A DNA stretch of 64,000 nt from Candidatus Thioglobus autotrophicus (GTDB taxonomy: Bacteria; Pseudomonadota; Gammaproteobacteria; PS1; Pseudothioglobaceae): NCBI RefSeq assembly GCF_001293165.1, contig NZ_CP010552.1:310001-374000 (forward strand), given 5' to 3'. This document shows positions 18,686-28,109 of the stretch, piece by piece. Position numbers and translations under genes: made by a program. The notes under the pieces are model-generated. The model searched no databases. It saw only the letters and a list, made by a program, of their open reading frames with translations, and had not been told where the DNA came from. Numbering within the stretch: position 1 is the stretch's first letter; every line of letters starts with the position of its first letter.

Positions 18686-19279
18686 TTAATGACCTAAAAT
18701 CTCTGAAATGGTTCGAAGTTTATGCAAGGTATCGCTTTCTGCCTGATTACAAATCAGCACGGTGCGCATATTTATTTTAGCAACCTTTTCAACATTGGCT
18801 CGCATTCGCTTGTCATCGCCATCCCCTTGCAAATGAAAAACGGGTAGATGCGTGTAATACAAATATTGACCCATAGCTTGCTTACTTTCTAGGTTTAACT
18901 CATATTCAGTGGTTGACTGAAATGACAATCGGTAACCCTCTAACAAGCTCATAACCTCAGCACTAGGTGCTTGATCTAGTTCTGCGGATAAAATAAACAA
19001 CGCTCGAGACGATTCAACTGGACTCAGTAACGCCTGTAGCGTCTTAATATCAAGCAGTTGTTGAGGTTTGATCGTTAGAACTAGCTCAAATTCCTCGTCA
19101 CTATCTGCTAGCTCTTCAAAAATTAGCTCCAAGTCTTCTGAAGTATCGATTGGCAATGATAAGGCTTTAAATAACGTTGAATAATAATCAAAACGCCATT
19201 CACTCGGTAGGTCATCTGGGTAAAAATCATCAACTAAATCTAAACCGTGACGGCCAATTAAAAACTCTGTTTCACTCAT
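18686..19279 (-). CDS. Uncharacterised protein, faintly DUF72-like N-terminus
   Basis: A 197-residue acidic protein if read from ATG 19279; an in-frame TTG at 19309 would add ten residues but overlaps a TATTATAA promoter-like stretch, so I prefer the ATG. Residues 2-40 (FLIGRHGLDLVDDFYPDDLPSEWRFDYYSTLF) resemble the DUF72/YecE opening (a G..G....FYP..LP...L.YY..), and later SSRALFIL and a glycine-rich HLQGDGDDKRM could be remnants of the barrel, but the whole is shorter than DUF72 proteins (about 240-300). No membrane segment. Abuts hemD with no gap, so cotranscription is likely. Function unknown. Confidence 0.65.
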   Translation of the reverse strand: MSETEFLIGRHGLDLVDDFYPDDLPSEWRFDYYSTLFKALSLPIDTSEDLELIFEELADSDEEFELVLTIKPQQLLDIKTLQALLSPVESSRALFILSAELDQAPSAEVMSLLEGYRLSFQSTTEYELNLESKQAMGQYLYYTHLPVFHLQGDGDDKRMRANVEKVAKINMRTVLICNQAESDTLHKLRTISEILGH

Positions 19280-19329
19280 CTTGTATGGCTCGGCCTTTAT
19301 AATAAACAAAAATTTAACAAAAAATCAAT

Positions 19330-20283
19330 ATGACCGACATTCTACTACCAATTATTGCCTTATTATCAGGTTTTGTACTTTTAATTTGGAGTGCGGACGA
19401 ATTCACAGAAAACGGCGCAAAGATTGCTAATATTTTCAAAGTTTCACCGTTGATTATTGGTCTATTGATTTTTGGCTTTGGCACCTCTGCACCAGAAATG
19501 CTGGTATCAGGCTTGGCTGCTATGGATGGCAATACCGGCTTAAGTATTGGTAACGCTGTGGGCTCTAATATTTTTAATATTGCTTTAGTACTAGGTATTA
19601 GCGCCATCATAGCACCGATTGAAGTACATGGTGATATTCTCAAAAAAGAGTGGGTCTTTTTAATGCTAGCCACCCTGGTTGCTGGCCTATTACTTTGGGA
19701 TCTGCGTCTAGACGCAATTGATGGATTTGTACTACTCACGCTACTCGTTCTATTTCTAGCCTATACTTTTAAAGCGGCAAAAAATACCCAAAATCACGAA
19801 TTTGACGAATTCAAACAAGCTGTTGATAAAAGCCAAACTACCAAGACTTGGATTATGCTTCTCATTGGGTTAATCGTTTTAATCTCGAGCGCTAAATTAG
19901 TGGTTTGGGGTGGTATCGAAGTGGCGCAAGCCTTTGGCGTATCTGATTTAATCATCGGACTCACTGTGGTTGCACTCGGCACCAGCTTGCCAGAATTAGC
20001 TGTTTCCGTGGCCAGTGTCTTGAAAAAACAATATGAAATGGTCGTGGGCAATGTCATTGGCTCAAACCTCTTTAACACCATTGCGGTGCTGGCTATTCCA
20101 GGTCTTATTCATCCTTCTAATATTGCCCCTGAAGTGATTGAGCGCGATTATCCCGTCATGCTACTATTAACGGTTTTACTCTTTGTTGTTTCCTACAAAT
20201 TTGGTAAAAAACACATTATTAATCGATTCGAAGGTGTGGTTTTAGTAAGTGTCTTTAGTCTTTATATGTGGCAGTTATTTTGA
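19330..20283 (+). CDS. Calcium/sodium antiporter (CaCA family, YrbG-like)
   Basis: A 317-residue membrane exchanger with about ten helices in two inverted halves. Each half carries the alpha repeat: FGFGTSAPEMLVSGLAA with GNAVGSNIFNIALVLG in the first (residues about 50-90) and VALGTSLPELAVSVAS with GNVIGSNLFNTIAVLA in the second (about 215-260). These glutamates and asparagines form the ion site. It resembles E. coli YrbG (325 residues), exporting Ca2+ against Na+ or H+. Its end overlaps tsaE by 16 bp if tsaE starts at the GTG. Confidence 0.93.
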   Translation: MTDILLPIIALLSGFVLLIWSADEFTENGAKIANIFKVSPLIIGLLIFGFGTSAPEMLVSGLAAMDGNTGLSIGNAVGSNIFNIALVLGISAIIAPIEVHGDILKKEWVFLMLATLVAGLLLWDLRLDAIDGFVLLTLLVLFLAYTFKAAKNTQNHEFDEFKQAVDKSQTTKTWIMLLIGLIVLISSAKLVVWGGIEVAQAFGVSDLIIGLTVVALGTSLPELAVSVASVLKKQYEMVVGNVIGSNLFNTIAVLAIPGLIHPSNIAPEVIERDYPVMLLLTVLLFVVSYKFGKKHIINRFEGVVLVSVFSLYMWQLF

Positions 20284-20735
20284 ATTTTGAATTTACACAT
20301 GAATCCCAAACCATTGCTTTTGCACGCAAACTTGCTGCTTGCGCACAAGCCAGCCCGCAAGCAATTGTTATCTATTTAGAAGGTGATCTAGGCGCAGGAA
20401 AAACCACGTTTGCACGAGGATTTATCCAATTCTTCGGCTTTGATCGCGTTAAAAGCCCAACTTATTCATTAGTGGAAAGCTATCTTAATAGCGCAATTAG
20501 TATTCATCATTTTGATTGCTATCGCCTCAGCGATCCAGAAGAACTAGAATATATTGGCATTCGCGAGTATGCGCAGCCTGGACACATCCAACTGATCGAA
20601 TGGGCTGAGCTTGGCAAGGGGATTATTGCACCTGCTGACTTAGTAATTAGCATCAGCGGTGAGGACAACACTCGAAAACTAACACTTAGCGCCAGTAACG
20701 ACACTGGCAAACAACTCTTGCAATGCATCGATTAA
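20268..20735 (+). CDS. tsaE: tRNA threonylcarbamoyladenosine biosynthesis ATPase TsaE
   Basis: A 155-residue P-loop protein with Walker A GDLGAGKTT (residues 39-47), the VKSPTYSLVESY switch and FDCYRLSDPEELEYIG. TsaE drives turnover of the TsaBDE complex making t6A37 on ANN-decoding tRNAs. No ATG is available at the expected place: GTG 20268 or TTG 20280 must serve, and either keeps all motifs. Upstream overlap with the antiporter and a 13-bp downstream overlap with the amidase gene mean tight coupling. tsaE next to an AmiB/AmiC-type amidase is also the E. coli order. Confidence 0.95.
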   Translation: MAVILNFEFTHESQTIAFARKLAACAQASPQAIVIYLEGDLGAGKTTFARGFIQFFGFDRVKSPTYSLVESYLNSAISIHHFDCYRLSDPEELEYIGIREYAQPGHIQLIEWAELGKGIIAPADLVISISGEDNTRKLTLSASNDTGKQLLQCID

Positions 20736-21859
20736 TTAGCCTGCTAATCGGCTTATTTTTTCTCAGTAGTGCCTTTGCTGACAATCGAACCACACTGCAT
20801 GATTTTCGTTTTTGGAGCTCCCCTGAGCGTACTAGAATCGTAATTGATGTTGATCAAGGCGTTAGATTTTCAATCAATCAACAACAAAATCAATTCACCC
20901 TTGGTATTCGCAACGCCAAGCTACTAAAAGACACTTACAAAAAATTATTCTTCACCGATCAACGCATTAAAAAAACACGTGTCAAGCGCGACGACACCAC
21001 CTACCAATTCAAATTTAAATTGCACGGCCAATATCAAATCAAAAGCTATACGCTTAAACCAAATGATAAATATCGCCACCACCGCTTAGTTGTAGACCTC
21101 TATGATCAAAAAAATCAAACTACTAAAGCTGTCAAAAAATCTAAAAAATCCCTTAGCAAAGCCTTAGTCAGTAAGCAGCATGGCACCAGAATTATATTAA
21201 TTGACGCCGGACATGGCGGCGAAGATCCGGGTGCAATCGGCTATAAACGCTCAAAAGAAAAACGCATCACCCTCAGTATAGCCAAAAAATTAGCCAACAA
21301 GATTAATGCCACTCGCGGCATGAAAGCTGTTTTGACGCGCCGAGGCGATTATTACGTGGGTCTTACTCAGCGTATTCGCATCGCCCAAGCCAACCAAGCC
21401 TCTTTGTTTGTCTCCATTCATGCTGACGCCGTTAAAAGCAGACGCGCTAAAGGCGCTTCGGTTTATATTTTGTCAGAGCGTGGCGGGTCGACCAACTTTG
21501 CACGACGTTTAGAAAAATCTCAAAATACGGCTGATCAATTTGGCGTCAAGCAAAAGCTTAATAGCAAAGATCAATATTTAAACAAAATCCTTTGGGATTT
21601 ATCCAGAAAAGACCGAGATACTCAGAGTCAAAAATTGGGCACTAAAATCTTACAACAGATGCAGAAAATTGGCCATCTGCACAAGAAAAAACCACAAAAA
21701 GCCGACTTTGTTGTCTTAAAGACACCGGCCATTCCCTCAGTATTAGTGGAAACTGCCTTTATCTCCAACCCTGAGGAAGAGAGGCGACTTAACAGCAACA
21801 AAGAACAAGATAAAATTGCCAATGCTATCTATCAAGGCATTCTGAACTACTACAAATAG
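20723..21859 (+). CDS. N-acetylmuramoyl-L-alanine amidase (AmiB/AmiC type)
   Basis: A 378-residue exported amidase that cuts the peptide from N-acetylmuramic acid during septum splitting. Signal peptide residues 1-19 (LISLLIGLFFLSSAFA), then an AMIN domain (about 22-130), a lysine-rich linker and an Amidase_3 domain (about 155-375). Zinc ligands and catalytic Glu are in LIDAGHGGEDPGA, SIHADAV and VLVETAFISNPEEE. Following tsaE as in many gammaproteobacteria; mutL, the next gene in E. coli, is missing here. Whether it equals AmiB or AmiC cannot be decided. A possible hairpin lies 36 bp beyond its stop. Confidence 0.93.
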   Translation: MHRLISLLIGLFFLSSAFADNRTTLHDFRFWSSPERTRIVIDVDQGVRFSINQQQNQFTLGIRNAKLLKDTYKKLFFTDQRIKKTRVKRDDTTYQFKFKLHGQYQIKSYTLKPNDKYRHHRLVVDLYDQKNQTTKAVKKSKKSLSKALVSKQHGTRIILIDAGHGGEDPGAIGYKRSKEKRITLSIAKKLANKINATRGMKAVLTRRGDYYVGLTQRIRIAQANQASLFVSIHADAVKSRRAKGASVYILSERGGSTNFARRLEKSQNTADQFGVKQKLNSKDQYLNKILWDLSRKDRDTQSQKLGTKILQQMQKIGHLHKKKPQKADFVVLKTPAIPSVLVETAFISNPEEERRLNSNKEQDKIANAIYQGILNYYK

Positions 21860-21894
21860 TCCATTTGTGAAATTTGTGAAATTTTTAAAATCTG

Positions 21895-21917
21895 GGTGTT
21901 TGCAATCAACAAACACC
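21895..21917. other. Perfect 8-bp stem-loop in amidase-dsrR gap
   Basis: GGTGTTTG (21895-21902) and CAAACACC (21910-21917) pair around a seven-base loop. It stands between the convergent amidase gene and the end of the dsr cluster. There is no T-run immediately after it on either strand, so it is at best a weak terminator or an mRNA 3' stabiliser. The rest of the 182-bp gap (21860-22041) shows nothing recognisable. Confidence 0.4.
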
Positions 21918-22041
21918 TTGAAAACCACTCGTTTCCAAGCTTAAAATGCTATTTTTAACCCAATAAAATGAAAATTATCGATCTTTTAACAGTCGTTTTG
22001 ATTATTTCCTAAATTTTTTAGCAGCTAGAATGACTAAATAA

Positions 22042-22374
22042 TTAAGACTTCTCAGGTGCGTGATTTTCTTCTGGTGCAGTATAGTCTGGATCGTTTGGAT
22101 TCATAAATACAAAGCTATAATCCTGGTCAGCTTCGATTTGATCAAAGTCAACCACCATCCCTTCTAGTAGTTCTTTTTGCTCGTAAGCCAAAATATACTC
22201 AACACCATTTGATTCTAGGTGAATATCACTATCATGGCGATCATCAAAACCCATTAAATACTGAAACCCTTCTTCGGTTTGATCTACGGCAAAGCGAATC
22301 ACCATGCCTTGAGTTTCTGGATTGTGAGTTGAAAGAGATATTTCTTCTGCTGCTTTTTTGGTAATGGTAATCAT
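22042..22374 (-). CDS. dsrR: DsrR, IscA-like (A-type) scaffold-fold protein
   Basis: A 110-residue protein of the HesB/IscA fold: ITKKAAEEISLS at the start, FAVDQTEEGFQYLMGFDD, then a C-terminal strand region YSFVFMNPNDPDYTAP. The three cysteines of true A-type Fe-S carriers are absent; there is no cysteine at all. That is the known state of DsrR, which in Allochromatium vinosum is reported to affect dsr expression after transcription and not to carry clusters. It overlaps dsrN by four bases and ends the cluster. Confidence 0.88.
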   Translation of the reverse strand: MITITKKAAEEISLSTHNPETQGMVIRFAVDQTEEGFQYLMGFDDRHDSDIHLESNGVEYILAYEQKELLEGMVVDFDQIEADQDYSFVFMNPNDPDYTAPEENHAPEKS

Positions 22375-23729
22375 AGTGATGGGTTTTTAATGGTTCGAAT
22401 AAAATCGACAAATTGCTCAACCCACTGATTACCTGCCACATTACGCAGATGCGTATAACAAGCAAGTAGGTTGTATTTAAGAATGCCGTCGCGCTTATTA
22501 TCCACACCCACACCACGCAAAACCTTAAAAGCGTAATGGGTTTTTGGATCAATATTATCTAGTTTGGAATAATGAAACTCATGAGCAAAAATAGTGCTCG
22601 CCACATTTTTCCAAGGATGCTCTTTAGTGGGCTCAAGTTGTACATAGCCTCGTCCAATAGGCTTAGGTGTCATGCTTGTATCTGCGTCAATTACCCCAAC
22701 CATCGGATAAGAGTCCGCCTGATTGGTAATTTGTTGAGTGAGATACATTAAGCCACCACATTCGGCGTAAGTTGGCAGACCTTGCTCAATCTTGAGTTTA
22801 ATATCTTTTAGTAAGGATTGATTCGCACTAAGCGCTTCTAGTTGCATTTCTGGAAAGCCGCCACCGATAAATAGGCCGTCGCACTCGGGCAATGAAGAAT
22901 CTTCCAAGGTATTAAAATAAATCAGCTCAACATCTAACTCACTAAACTTATCCAAATCATCTTGATAATAAAAACCAAAACTACTATCTTTTGCGATAGC
23001 GACACGCAATTGAGGTGTACTAAGTTTTATACTTTCAGTCTGCGCTGTTTGAGTACTTTTCTCTAAGCTGATTAATTTATTTAAATCTACCTGATCTGCA
23101 ATTAGCTGAGAGGCACTATTAATAAACTGCTGAGATTGAGGGGTTTCGTTAGCGGGCATTAACCCTAAATGACGCTCATCAATGATAAGCGCCTTTGAAC
23201 GTCTGACTGAGCCAATAATAGGGATATCTGTATAGTATTCAATAGCTTGAACCAGCTTGGACTGATGACGCTCACCAGCGACTTTATTTAAAATAACGCC
23301 GGCAATATTAACCTCTTGATCAAAATCTTGATAACCCTTAACCAAAGCAGCAACACCTCGAGTAATACCAGTCGTATCGACCACTAAAATTACCGGAATA
23401 TCTAATAACTTAGCCAGATCAGCATTTGCATCGCCACCAGTAACGCTCATGCCGTCATATAGGCCTTTATTGCCTTCAATAATGGAAATATCAGCTGTTG
23501 AGTTTTTATCGCCATATAGCTGAAGAATCTCGGCTTCAGTCATATTGTAAAAGTCAAGATTGTAACACGGCTTGCCACTGGCCTGAGTCAGCCAAATAGG
23601 ATCGATATAGTCTGGGCCTTTTTTAAAAGGTTGGACGGCTAATTTTTGCGCTTTCAGAGCGCCACAAATCCCCAGACTAACGACGGTTTTGCCTGAGGAT
23701 TTGTGTGCTGCGGAAAGATAAAGGGACAT
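22371..23729 (-). CDS. dsrN: DsrN, siroheme amidase (cobyrinate a,c-diamide synthase family)
   Basis: A 452-residue CobB/CbiA-type glutamine amidotransferase. Residues 1-190 hold the ATP-binding dethiobiotin-synthetase-like domain (SAAHKSSGKTVVSLGI; KKGPDYIDPIWL); residues 240-450 hold the class I glutaminase domain with the nucleophile in TYAECGGLMYLT and a histidine in IFAHEFHYS. In dsr clusters this protein is understood to amidate siroheme for DsrAB. No cobalamin genes are near, which supports that role over corrin synthesis. 24 bp downstream of dsrP. Confidence 0.92.
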   Translation of the reverse strand: MSLYLSAAHKSSGKTVVSLGICGALKAQKLAVQPFKKGPDYIDPIWLTQASGKPCYNLDFYNMTEAEILQLYGDKNSTADISIIEGNKGLYDGMSVTGGDANADLAKLLDIPVILVVDTTGITRGVAALVKGYQDFDQEVNIAGVILNKVAGERHQSKLVQAIEYYTDIPIIGSVRRSKALIIDERHLGLMPANETPQSQQFINSASQLIADQVDLNKLISLEKSTQTAQTESIKLSTPQLRVAIAKDSSFGFYYQDDLDKFSELDVELIYFNTLEDSSLPECDGLFIGGGFPEMQLEALSANQSLLKDIKLKIEQGLPTYAECGGLMYLTQQITNQADSYPMVGVIDADTSMTPKPIGRGYVQLEPTKEHPWKNVASTIFAHEFHYSKLDNIDPKTHYAFKVLRGVGVDNKRDGILKYNLLACYTHLRNVAGNQWVEQFVDFIRTIKNPSL

Positions 23730-23753
23730 AGTCTGCCCTATTGTAGGCGCTTT

Positions 23754-24956
23754 TTAGCTTTTATGGTGCGGATCAGCAACATTGTCAGCCAAGCTTTCTG
23801 GCAAGAAAGGTAAAAACTTAACCAGATAAGTAATTGCGATTAAAGCAACTGCCATACCACCTAAGCCTAACATTAACTCCGGCAAGGTTGGTGTGTAAGC
23901 TGCAATTGTACCGTAGCCTTCCAAAATCTCTTTGCCCGGGAACAGCTCCATTGGATAAGCTTGACCGCCAATAATAATCACGTAAAGTTGAGCGATGCCA
24001 CCTAAGATAATTAACACTGAAGCCAAACCCAGCATAGAGCGATTACCCTTAGTTGCTGGAGAATAAAGTAGTGCTAACGGCAGTAAACTGCCCATGATAA
24101 TTTGACCATACCAGAACAACTGGGTGTAGATACCACCATCCATTAGAATGAAATTCTCAACACCAGAATTCTCAGCCAAATATAAATTACCCAAATGATA
24201 AACCGCAACAAAATACATGACAGCGGCAACAAACACACCTAATAAATTACTGAGGCGATTAACAATCGCATCACCCAATGGACGCGCCGTCCATTTGTAG
24301 CTTGCCATTAATACCAATACAAAAAACGCTAAGCCAAAAGCAAATGACATTACTACAAACATAGGCGCCATAATAACTGCATCGTAAGCTTGCCTAGCCA
24401 CTAGAAATCCAAAGATTGAGCCGGTACCCGTTGTTAGAATTAGTCGCCATGTGAAAGCTGCAATACCGACTTTTCGGCTATATTTATTCATACGACGCTC
24501 GAACATCATCCACAAATAAACACCAACAATCAGGAAAAAACCGTTATATAAAATAATGTTCCAGGCAAAAATAGACTCGAAATTGTATTCAGTCATGGCA
24601 ACAATTAAACGATCAGGTCGGCCTAAGTCAAGCACCAACACCATTAATCCACCAGCTAACAATGCCAAAGCCACAAGACCTGATAGGCGCGACAAAGGTT
24701 TGTATATCTTTTTATTAAAGACAGAAGCGATAGAGGCGATATTAAGCGCACCAGAAGCAGCGACAATTAAGAATAAAGCAAACACGTGTGGCAAGCCCCA
24801 AACGATATGGTTACTCATGCCAGTAACGTGATGGCCATTGTGCTCCATAAAGTAAACACTTGCTAGTGCTGCCAAAACAAAAGCGCCCAGACCTGCAATC
24901 AGTGCATAAAAACCTAAACTCTTACCTTGTGTTTGCTCGTAACGAATAATGCTCAT
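23754..24956 (-). CDS. dsrP: DsrP, NrfD-like membrane subunit of DsrMKJOP
   Basis: A 400-residue polytopic protein with about ten membrane helices, of the NrfD/PsrC family. Motifs include GAFVLAALASVYFMEH and LVLDLGRPDRLIVAMTEYNFESIFAWNIILYNGFF, where the charged pair in an otherwise hydrophobic stretch is typical of quinone-site NrfD proteins. It should exchange electrons between the quinone pool and the DsrO ferredoxin subunit. It starts 9 bp after dsrO. It carries no heme or cluster motif of its own. Confidence 0.95.
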   Translation of the reverse strand: MSIIRYEQTQGKSLGFYALIAGLGAFVLAALASVYFMEHNGHHVTGMSNHIVWGLPHVFALFLIVAASGALNIASIASVFNKKIYKPLSRLSGLVALALLAGGLMVLVLDLGRPDRLIVAMTEYNFESIFAWNIILYNGFFLIVGVYLWMMFERRMNKYSRKVGIAAFTWRLILTTGTGSIFGFLVARQAYDAVIMAPMFVVMSFAFGLAFFVLVLMASYKWTARPLGDAIVNRLSNLLGVFVAAVMYFVAVYHLGNLYLAENSGVENFILMDGGIYTQLFWYGQIIMGSLLPLALLYSPATKGNRSMLGLASVLIILGGIAQLYVIIIGGQAYPMELFPGKEILEGYGTIAAYTPTLPELMLGLGGMAVALIAITYLVKFLPFLPESLADNVADPHHKS

Positions 24957-24965
24957 AAACTTCTC

Positions 24966-25700
24966 TTAAATTCCACTGTAACGTACGCCCGTATTCAGAT
25001 TTAAATCTGCACGGATTTGTGTACTTTGAACTCTCTTTAATGTCTGATGGATGTTGCTAGTTGGATCTAGTAAGTCGCCAAATATAACAGCGTCGCCATT
25101 CAGTGCTTCCACACAAGCTGGCTGCTCGCCTTTGTCAACTTTGTGAACACACATCGTGCAAGATTCAACCGTTCCTTTGCCACGAGGCATATGCTCTTTT
25201 TGGTTTGTTAGCTCTTCATGAACAAATGAACGCGCATCGTATGGACAAGCCATCATGCAGTAGCGACAACCAATACACAAGTGTCTATCTACTAAAACAA
25301 TACCGTCTTCACGCTTCATTGAGGCGTTAGTTGGGCAGACATCGACACAAGGCGGTTCTTCACAATGCTGACACATAAGGGCTAAATTGCTAATTCTTTG
25401 AGTGGCTGTATCTTTCACCTTGACTTTCTTAATCCAGCTTGGCTTTTGATCGGCATTTGAATGCGTCTCTTCACCCCAACCCTGCTCTTCTTGACAGGCA
25501 TTTACCATGTCATCAATATCAGTTTCAGTTAGCTTATTAGTGTCAATCAACATACCCCAGCGTTTTTCATTTGTAACTGGATTTGTTTCTTTAGGCTCAG
25601 CGGCAAAAGTTGTTAGCGAAATACCACTGGCAATCGTAGCAACACCTGCTGTGGCAACGGTTGTACTTTTAATAAATTCGCGACGATTTAATTCTTTCAT
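24966..25700 (-). CDS. dsrO: DsrO, periplasmic 4Fe-4S ferredoxin subunit
   Basis: A 244-residue protein with a Tat signal (NRREFIK, then a hydrophobic stretch to TTFAAEP), so it is exported folded. Four cysteine groups for 4Fe-4S clusters follow: CQHCEEPPCVDVCP, CIGCRYCMMACP, CTMCVHK and PACVEAL. ATG 25700 is chosen because the twin-arginine motif then lies six residues in; the frame extends 14 codons further upstream into dsrJ without signal-like sequence. The ATG shares one base with the dsrJ stop (TAATG), so translation is coupled. It would link DsrJ/DsrP in electron transfer. Confidence 0.95.
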   Translation of the reverse strand: MKELNRREFIKSTTVATAGVATIASGISLTTFAAEPKETNPVTNEKRWGMLIDTNKLTETDIDDMVNACQEEQGWGEETHSNADQKPSWIKKVKVKDTATQRISNLALMCQHCEEPPCVDVCPTNASMKREDGIVLVDRHLCIGCRYCMMACPYDARSFVHEELTNQKEHMPRGKGTVESCTMCVHKVDKGEQPACVEALNGDAVIFGDLLDPTSNIHQTLKRVQSTQIRADLNLNTGVRYSGI

Positions 25701-26104
25701 TACATTTCCTCCGCTGGCGTGGTACGGTGACAAGAAAAACAATCTAGGCTTGTGCCCACTTTTTGATGACAGGTTGAGCAGAATTGATCGGGTGCATTGA
25801 CCGGAATAAATTCACCACTTTCATCGACAGATGTGTGACACTCAACACATTTTTTTAATTGGACATAACCGCCACGTACGCCTTGGCGTAATGTTTTGTC
25901 ACGCTTATGTAGTAAAAGCTCAGGATGCATTTTACGTTGCAGAATTAGACTCGCTGCATGGCTCATGCCTTCACGCTTATGCGCCTCTTCGCCATCATCC
26001 TTAAACTCAGTTGCTTTTTCGCCAAGATTAGGAATGTGGTGATCAGCCTGTACAACAACACTACTTAACAGCACACTTAAAAAAACAATCAATAAACGAC
26101 TCAT
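25700..26104 (-). CDS. dsrJ: DsrJ, periplasmic triheme cytochrome c
   Basis: A 134-residue protein with an N-terminal signal or anchor (residues 3-20) and three c-type heme sites: CVECH (86-90), CSTCH (109-113) and CFSCH (122-126). This is the DsrJ pattern; one heme in characterised DsrJ has unusual His/Cys ligation. ATG 26104 is chosen since it gives a normal export signal; the longer frame to 26173 lies within dsrL and adds a charged stretch. It joins DsrMKOP in the transmembrane complex that oxidises DsrC. Confidence 0.94.
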   Translation of the reverse strand: MSRLLIVFLSVLLSSVVVQADHHIPNLGEKATEFKDDGEEAHKREGMSHAASLILQRKMHPELLLHKRDKTLRQGVRGGYVQLKKCVECHTSVDESGEFIPVNAPDQFCSTCHQKVGTSLDCFSCHRTTPAEEM

Positions 26105-26133
26105 ATTCACTCTCTTCAAAAAATTAAATCGTA

Positions 26134-28092
26134 TTACTCGCCAAGACCCATCTGAATGTAGCCTGTAGGACATACGTCAGCACAAATATGACAACCAACA
26201 CACTTGTTGTAATCGGTATCGACATAACGACCTAGCGTCGCCTTGTCAGCCTTAACTTTAAATACTGCATCTTGTGGACAATACATAACACAGTTGTCAC
26301 ACTCGAAACATAGGCCACACGACATACAGCGTGCCGCTTCTTTCTGAACTTCTTCCTCAGAATAACCAATTAATCGCTCTTCAAAGTTACCCAGAACGTT
26401 ATCAACGTCAACCAGCTTATGGTTACGCGCATTACGATCTTCGTAGTCAAAGTGACCTAAGAATAATTCTGTATGAGAAATGATCGATGCATAGGCACGA
26501 TCTTCATAGTTATGAATAGCGTAATCTGCTGTATCTGTCGCTTCACCAGCGGCACCACCTTTTTTATACTCTTCTGGAGATAAATCCCACTCATCAAGCT
26601 TCTTAGCAAGATCAAAGTAATGTACGTCAACTTTATTACGTGCCTTTTGGTCATGGCCAGAAAGGTAGTCATCAATACTTTCAGCAACAATACCAGCTTG
26701 GCCAATAGCCGTTGTCAATAAGTGTGGACGAACAACGTCACCACAAACAAAGAAACCTGGCTTGTTTGGCACTTGGTAGTTTTTATCAGCGTCAATAAAA
26801 CCGTACTCGTTAAAGAATGAATCATCCATGCCTTCAGAATCAACTGTTTGACCAATTGCAGAAACAATCAACTCACATTCAATATCAAATTCAGAACCTT
26901 CAATTGGCGTTGAACCATCCTCTTCTAAACGCACAAAACGAAGTGCTGTAGCACGGCCTTCGCCATTAGTAATAACTTCTACCGGGCTTAGTTGGCCTTG
27001 GATTTCAACACCCTCACGGTTTGCATCATCAATTTCTTCTTGAGCTGCAGGCATATCTTCAATAGTAGAACGTGTTGTTAATAGAACATCTGCACCTAAA
27101 CGATTAGAAGTATCTACAACATCGTGCGCTGTATCATTAAAAATAATATGCTCTGGACGATCCTTCTCAGCAATATTAGTAATATTACCCAAACGACGGG
27201 CAACTGATACAACGTCAATCGACGTATCACCACCACCAATACAAATCACTTTACCTGTAATATGCTGTAAGCGACCTTGGTTGTACGCTTCAAGGAATGC
27301 AACACCCGAGACACAATTTCCAGCATCGCCACCCGGAATAGGTAGTGTGCGACCGCTCATTGCGCCAATGGCAAATAAAACTGCATCAAATTCTTTTTCT
27401 AATTCTTCAACCGTTACATCAACACCTACTTTGGTATTCATTTTAGTTTCAACACCAGTTGCAAGAATACGGTCAATTTCATAACTTAGGACATCACGTG
27501 GTACACGGTAATCAGGAATACCGTACATCATCATGCCGCCTAATTGCTCATATTTTTCAAATACGGTTACGCTGTGACCTTGACGACGAAGTTGCAATGC
27601 TGCTGCTAGACCACCACAACCACCACCAATAATAGCGACTTTTTTGCCTGTATCTGCTGCTTCAATTTCAAACGTATAGCCTTCTTTTTTCGCATTATCA
27701 CCAATAAATTGCTCAACTGCGTTAATACCTACCGTATCTTCAACTTCATTACGGTTACAACCATCTTCACAAGGTGCAGGACAAACACGGCCCATAACTG
27801 ATGGAAATGGATTTGCAGCTGTTGAACGACGGAACGCATACTCTTGCCATGTCATGTCGCCAGTAGGCTTTTCCATGCCACGTACAATATCTAACCAACC
27901 ACGAATATTGTGACCAGAAGGACAAGAGCCTTGACAAGGAGGCGTTTGAGTTACGTAAGTAGGACACTTATGAGAAGTATCTTCCTTGAAAATCATTTGA
28001 TTCCATGGAACCTGACTTTCATCCTCATCTTTATATAATCTAAACGTATGGTTTTCACCTTTAGTAGATTGTCCGTAAGCATTCTTTTGCAT
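26134..28092 (-). CDS. dsrL: DsrL, NAD(P)H-dependent iron-sulfur flavoprotein oxidoreductase
   Basis: A 652-residue protein related to the glutamate synthase small subunit. Residues about 40-130 hold the N-terminal Fe-S domain (CPTYVTQTPPCQGSCPSG; GRVCPAPCEDGCNRNEV), about 150-490 the FAD and NAD(P) Rossmann folds (VAIIGGGCGGLAAALQLRRQGH; VICIGGGDTSIDVVSVARRLG), and the C-terminus carries a 2x4Fe-4S ferredoxin (CMSCGLCFECDNCVMYCP; CVGCHICADVCP). DsrL is essential for sulfur globule oxidation in Allochromatium and is thought to accept electrons from DsrAB and reduce NAD(P). The related gltD lies at 34624-36057. Confidence 0.96.
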   Translation of the reverse strand: MQKNAYGQSTKGENHTFRLYKDEDESQVPWNQMIFKEDTSHKCPTYVTQTPPCQGSCPSGHNIRGWLDIVRGMEKPTGDMTWQEYAFRRSTAANPFPSVMGRVCPAPCEDGCNRNEVEDTVGINAVEQFIGDNAKKEGYTFEIEAADTGKKVAIIGGGCGGLAAALQLRRQGHSVTVFEKYEQLGGMMMYGIPDYRVPRDVLSYEIDRILATGVETKMNTKVGVDVTVEELEKEFDAVLFAIGAMSGRTLPIPGGDAGNCVSGVAFLEAYNQGRLQHITGKVICIGGGDTSIDVVSVARRLGNITNIAEKDRPEHIIFNDTAHDVVDTSNRLGADVLLTTRSTIEDMPAAQEEIDDANREGVEIQGQLSPVEVITNGEGRATALRFVRLEEDGSTPIEGSEFDIECELIVSAIGQTVDSEGMDDSFFNEYGFIDADKNYQVPNKPGFFVCGDVVRPHLLTTAIGQAGIVAESIDDYLSGHDQKARNKVDVHYFDLAKKLDEWDLSPEEYKKGGAAGEATDTADYAIHNYEDRAYASIISHTELFLGHFDYEDRNARNHKLVDVDNVLGNFEERLIGYSEEEVQKEAARCMSCGLCFECDNCVMYCPQDAVFKVKADKATLGRYVDTDYNKCVGCHICADVCPTGYIQMGLGE

Positions 28093-28109
28093 AATAATTC
28101 TCCTTGTTT

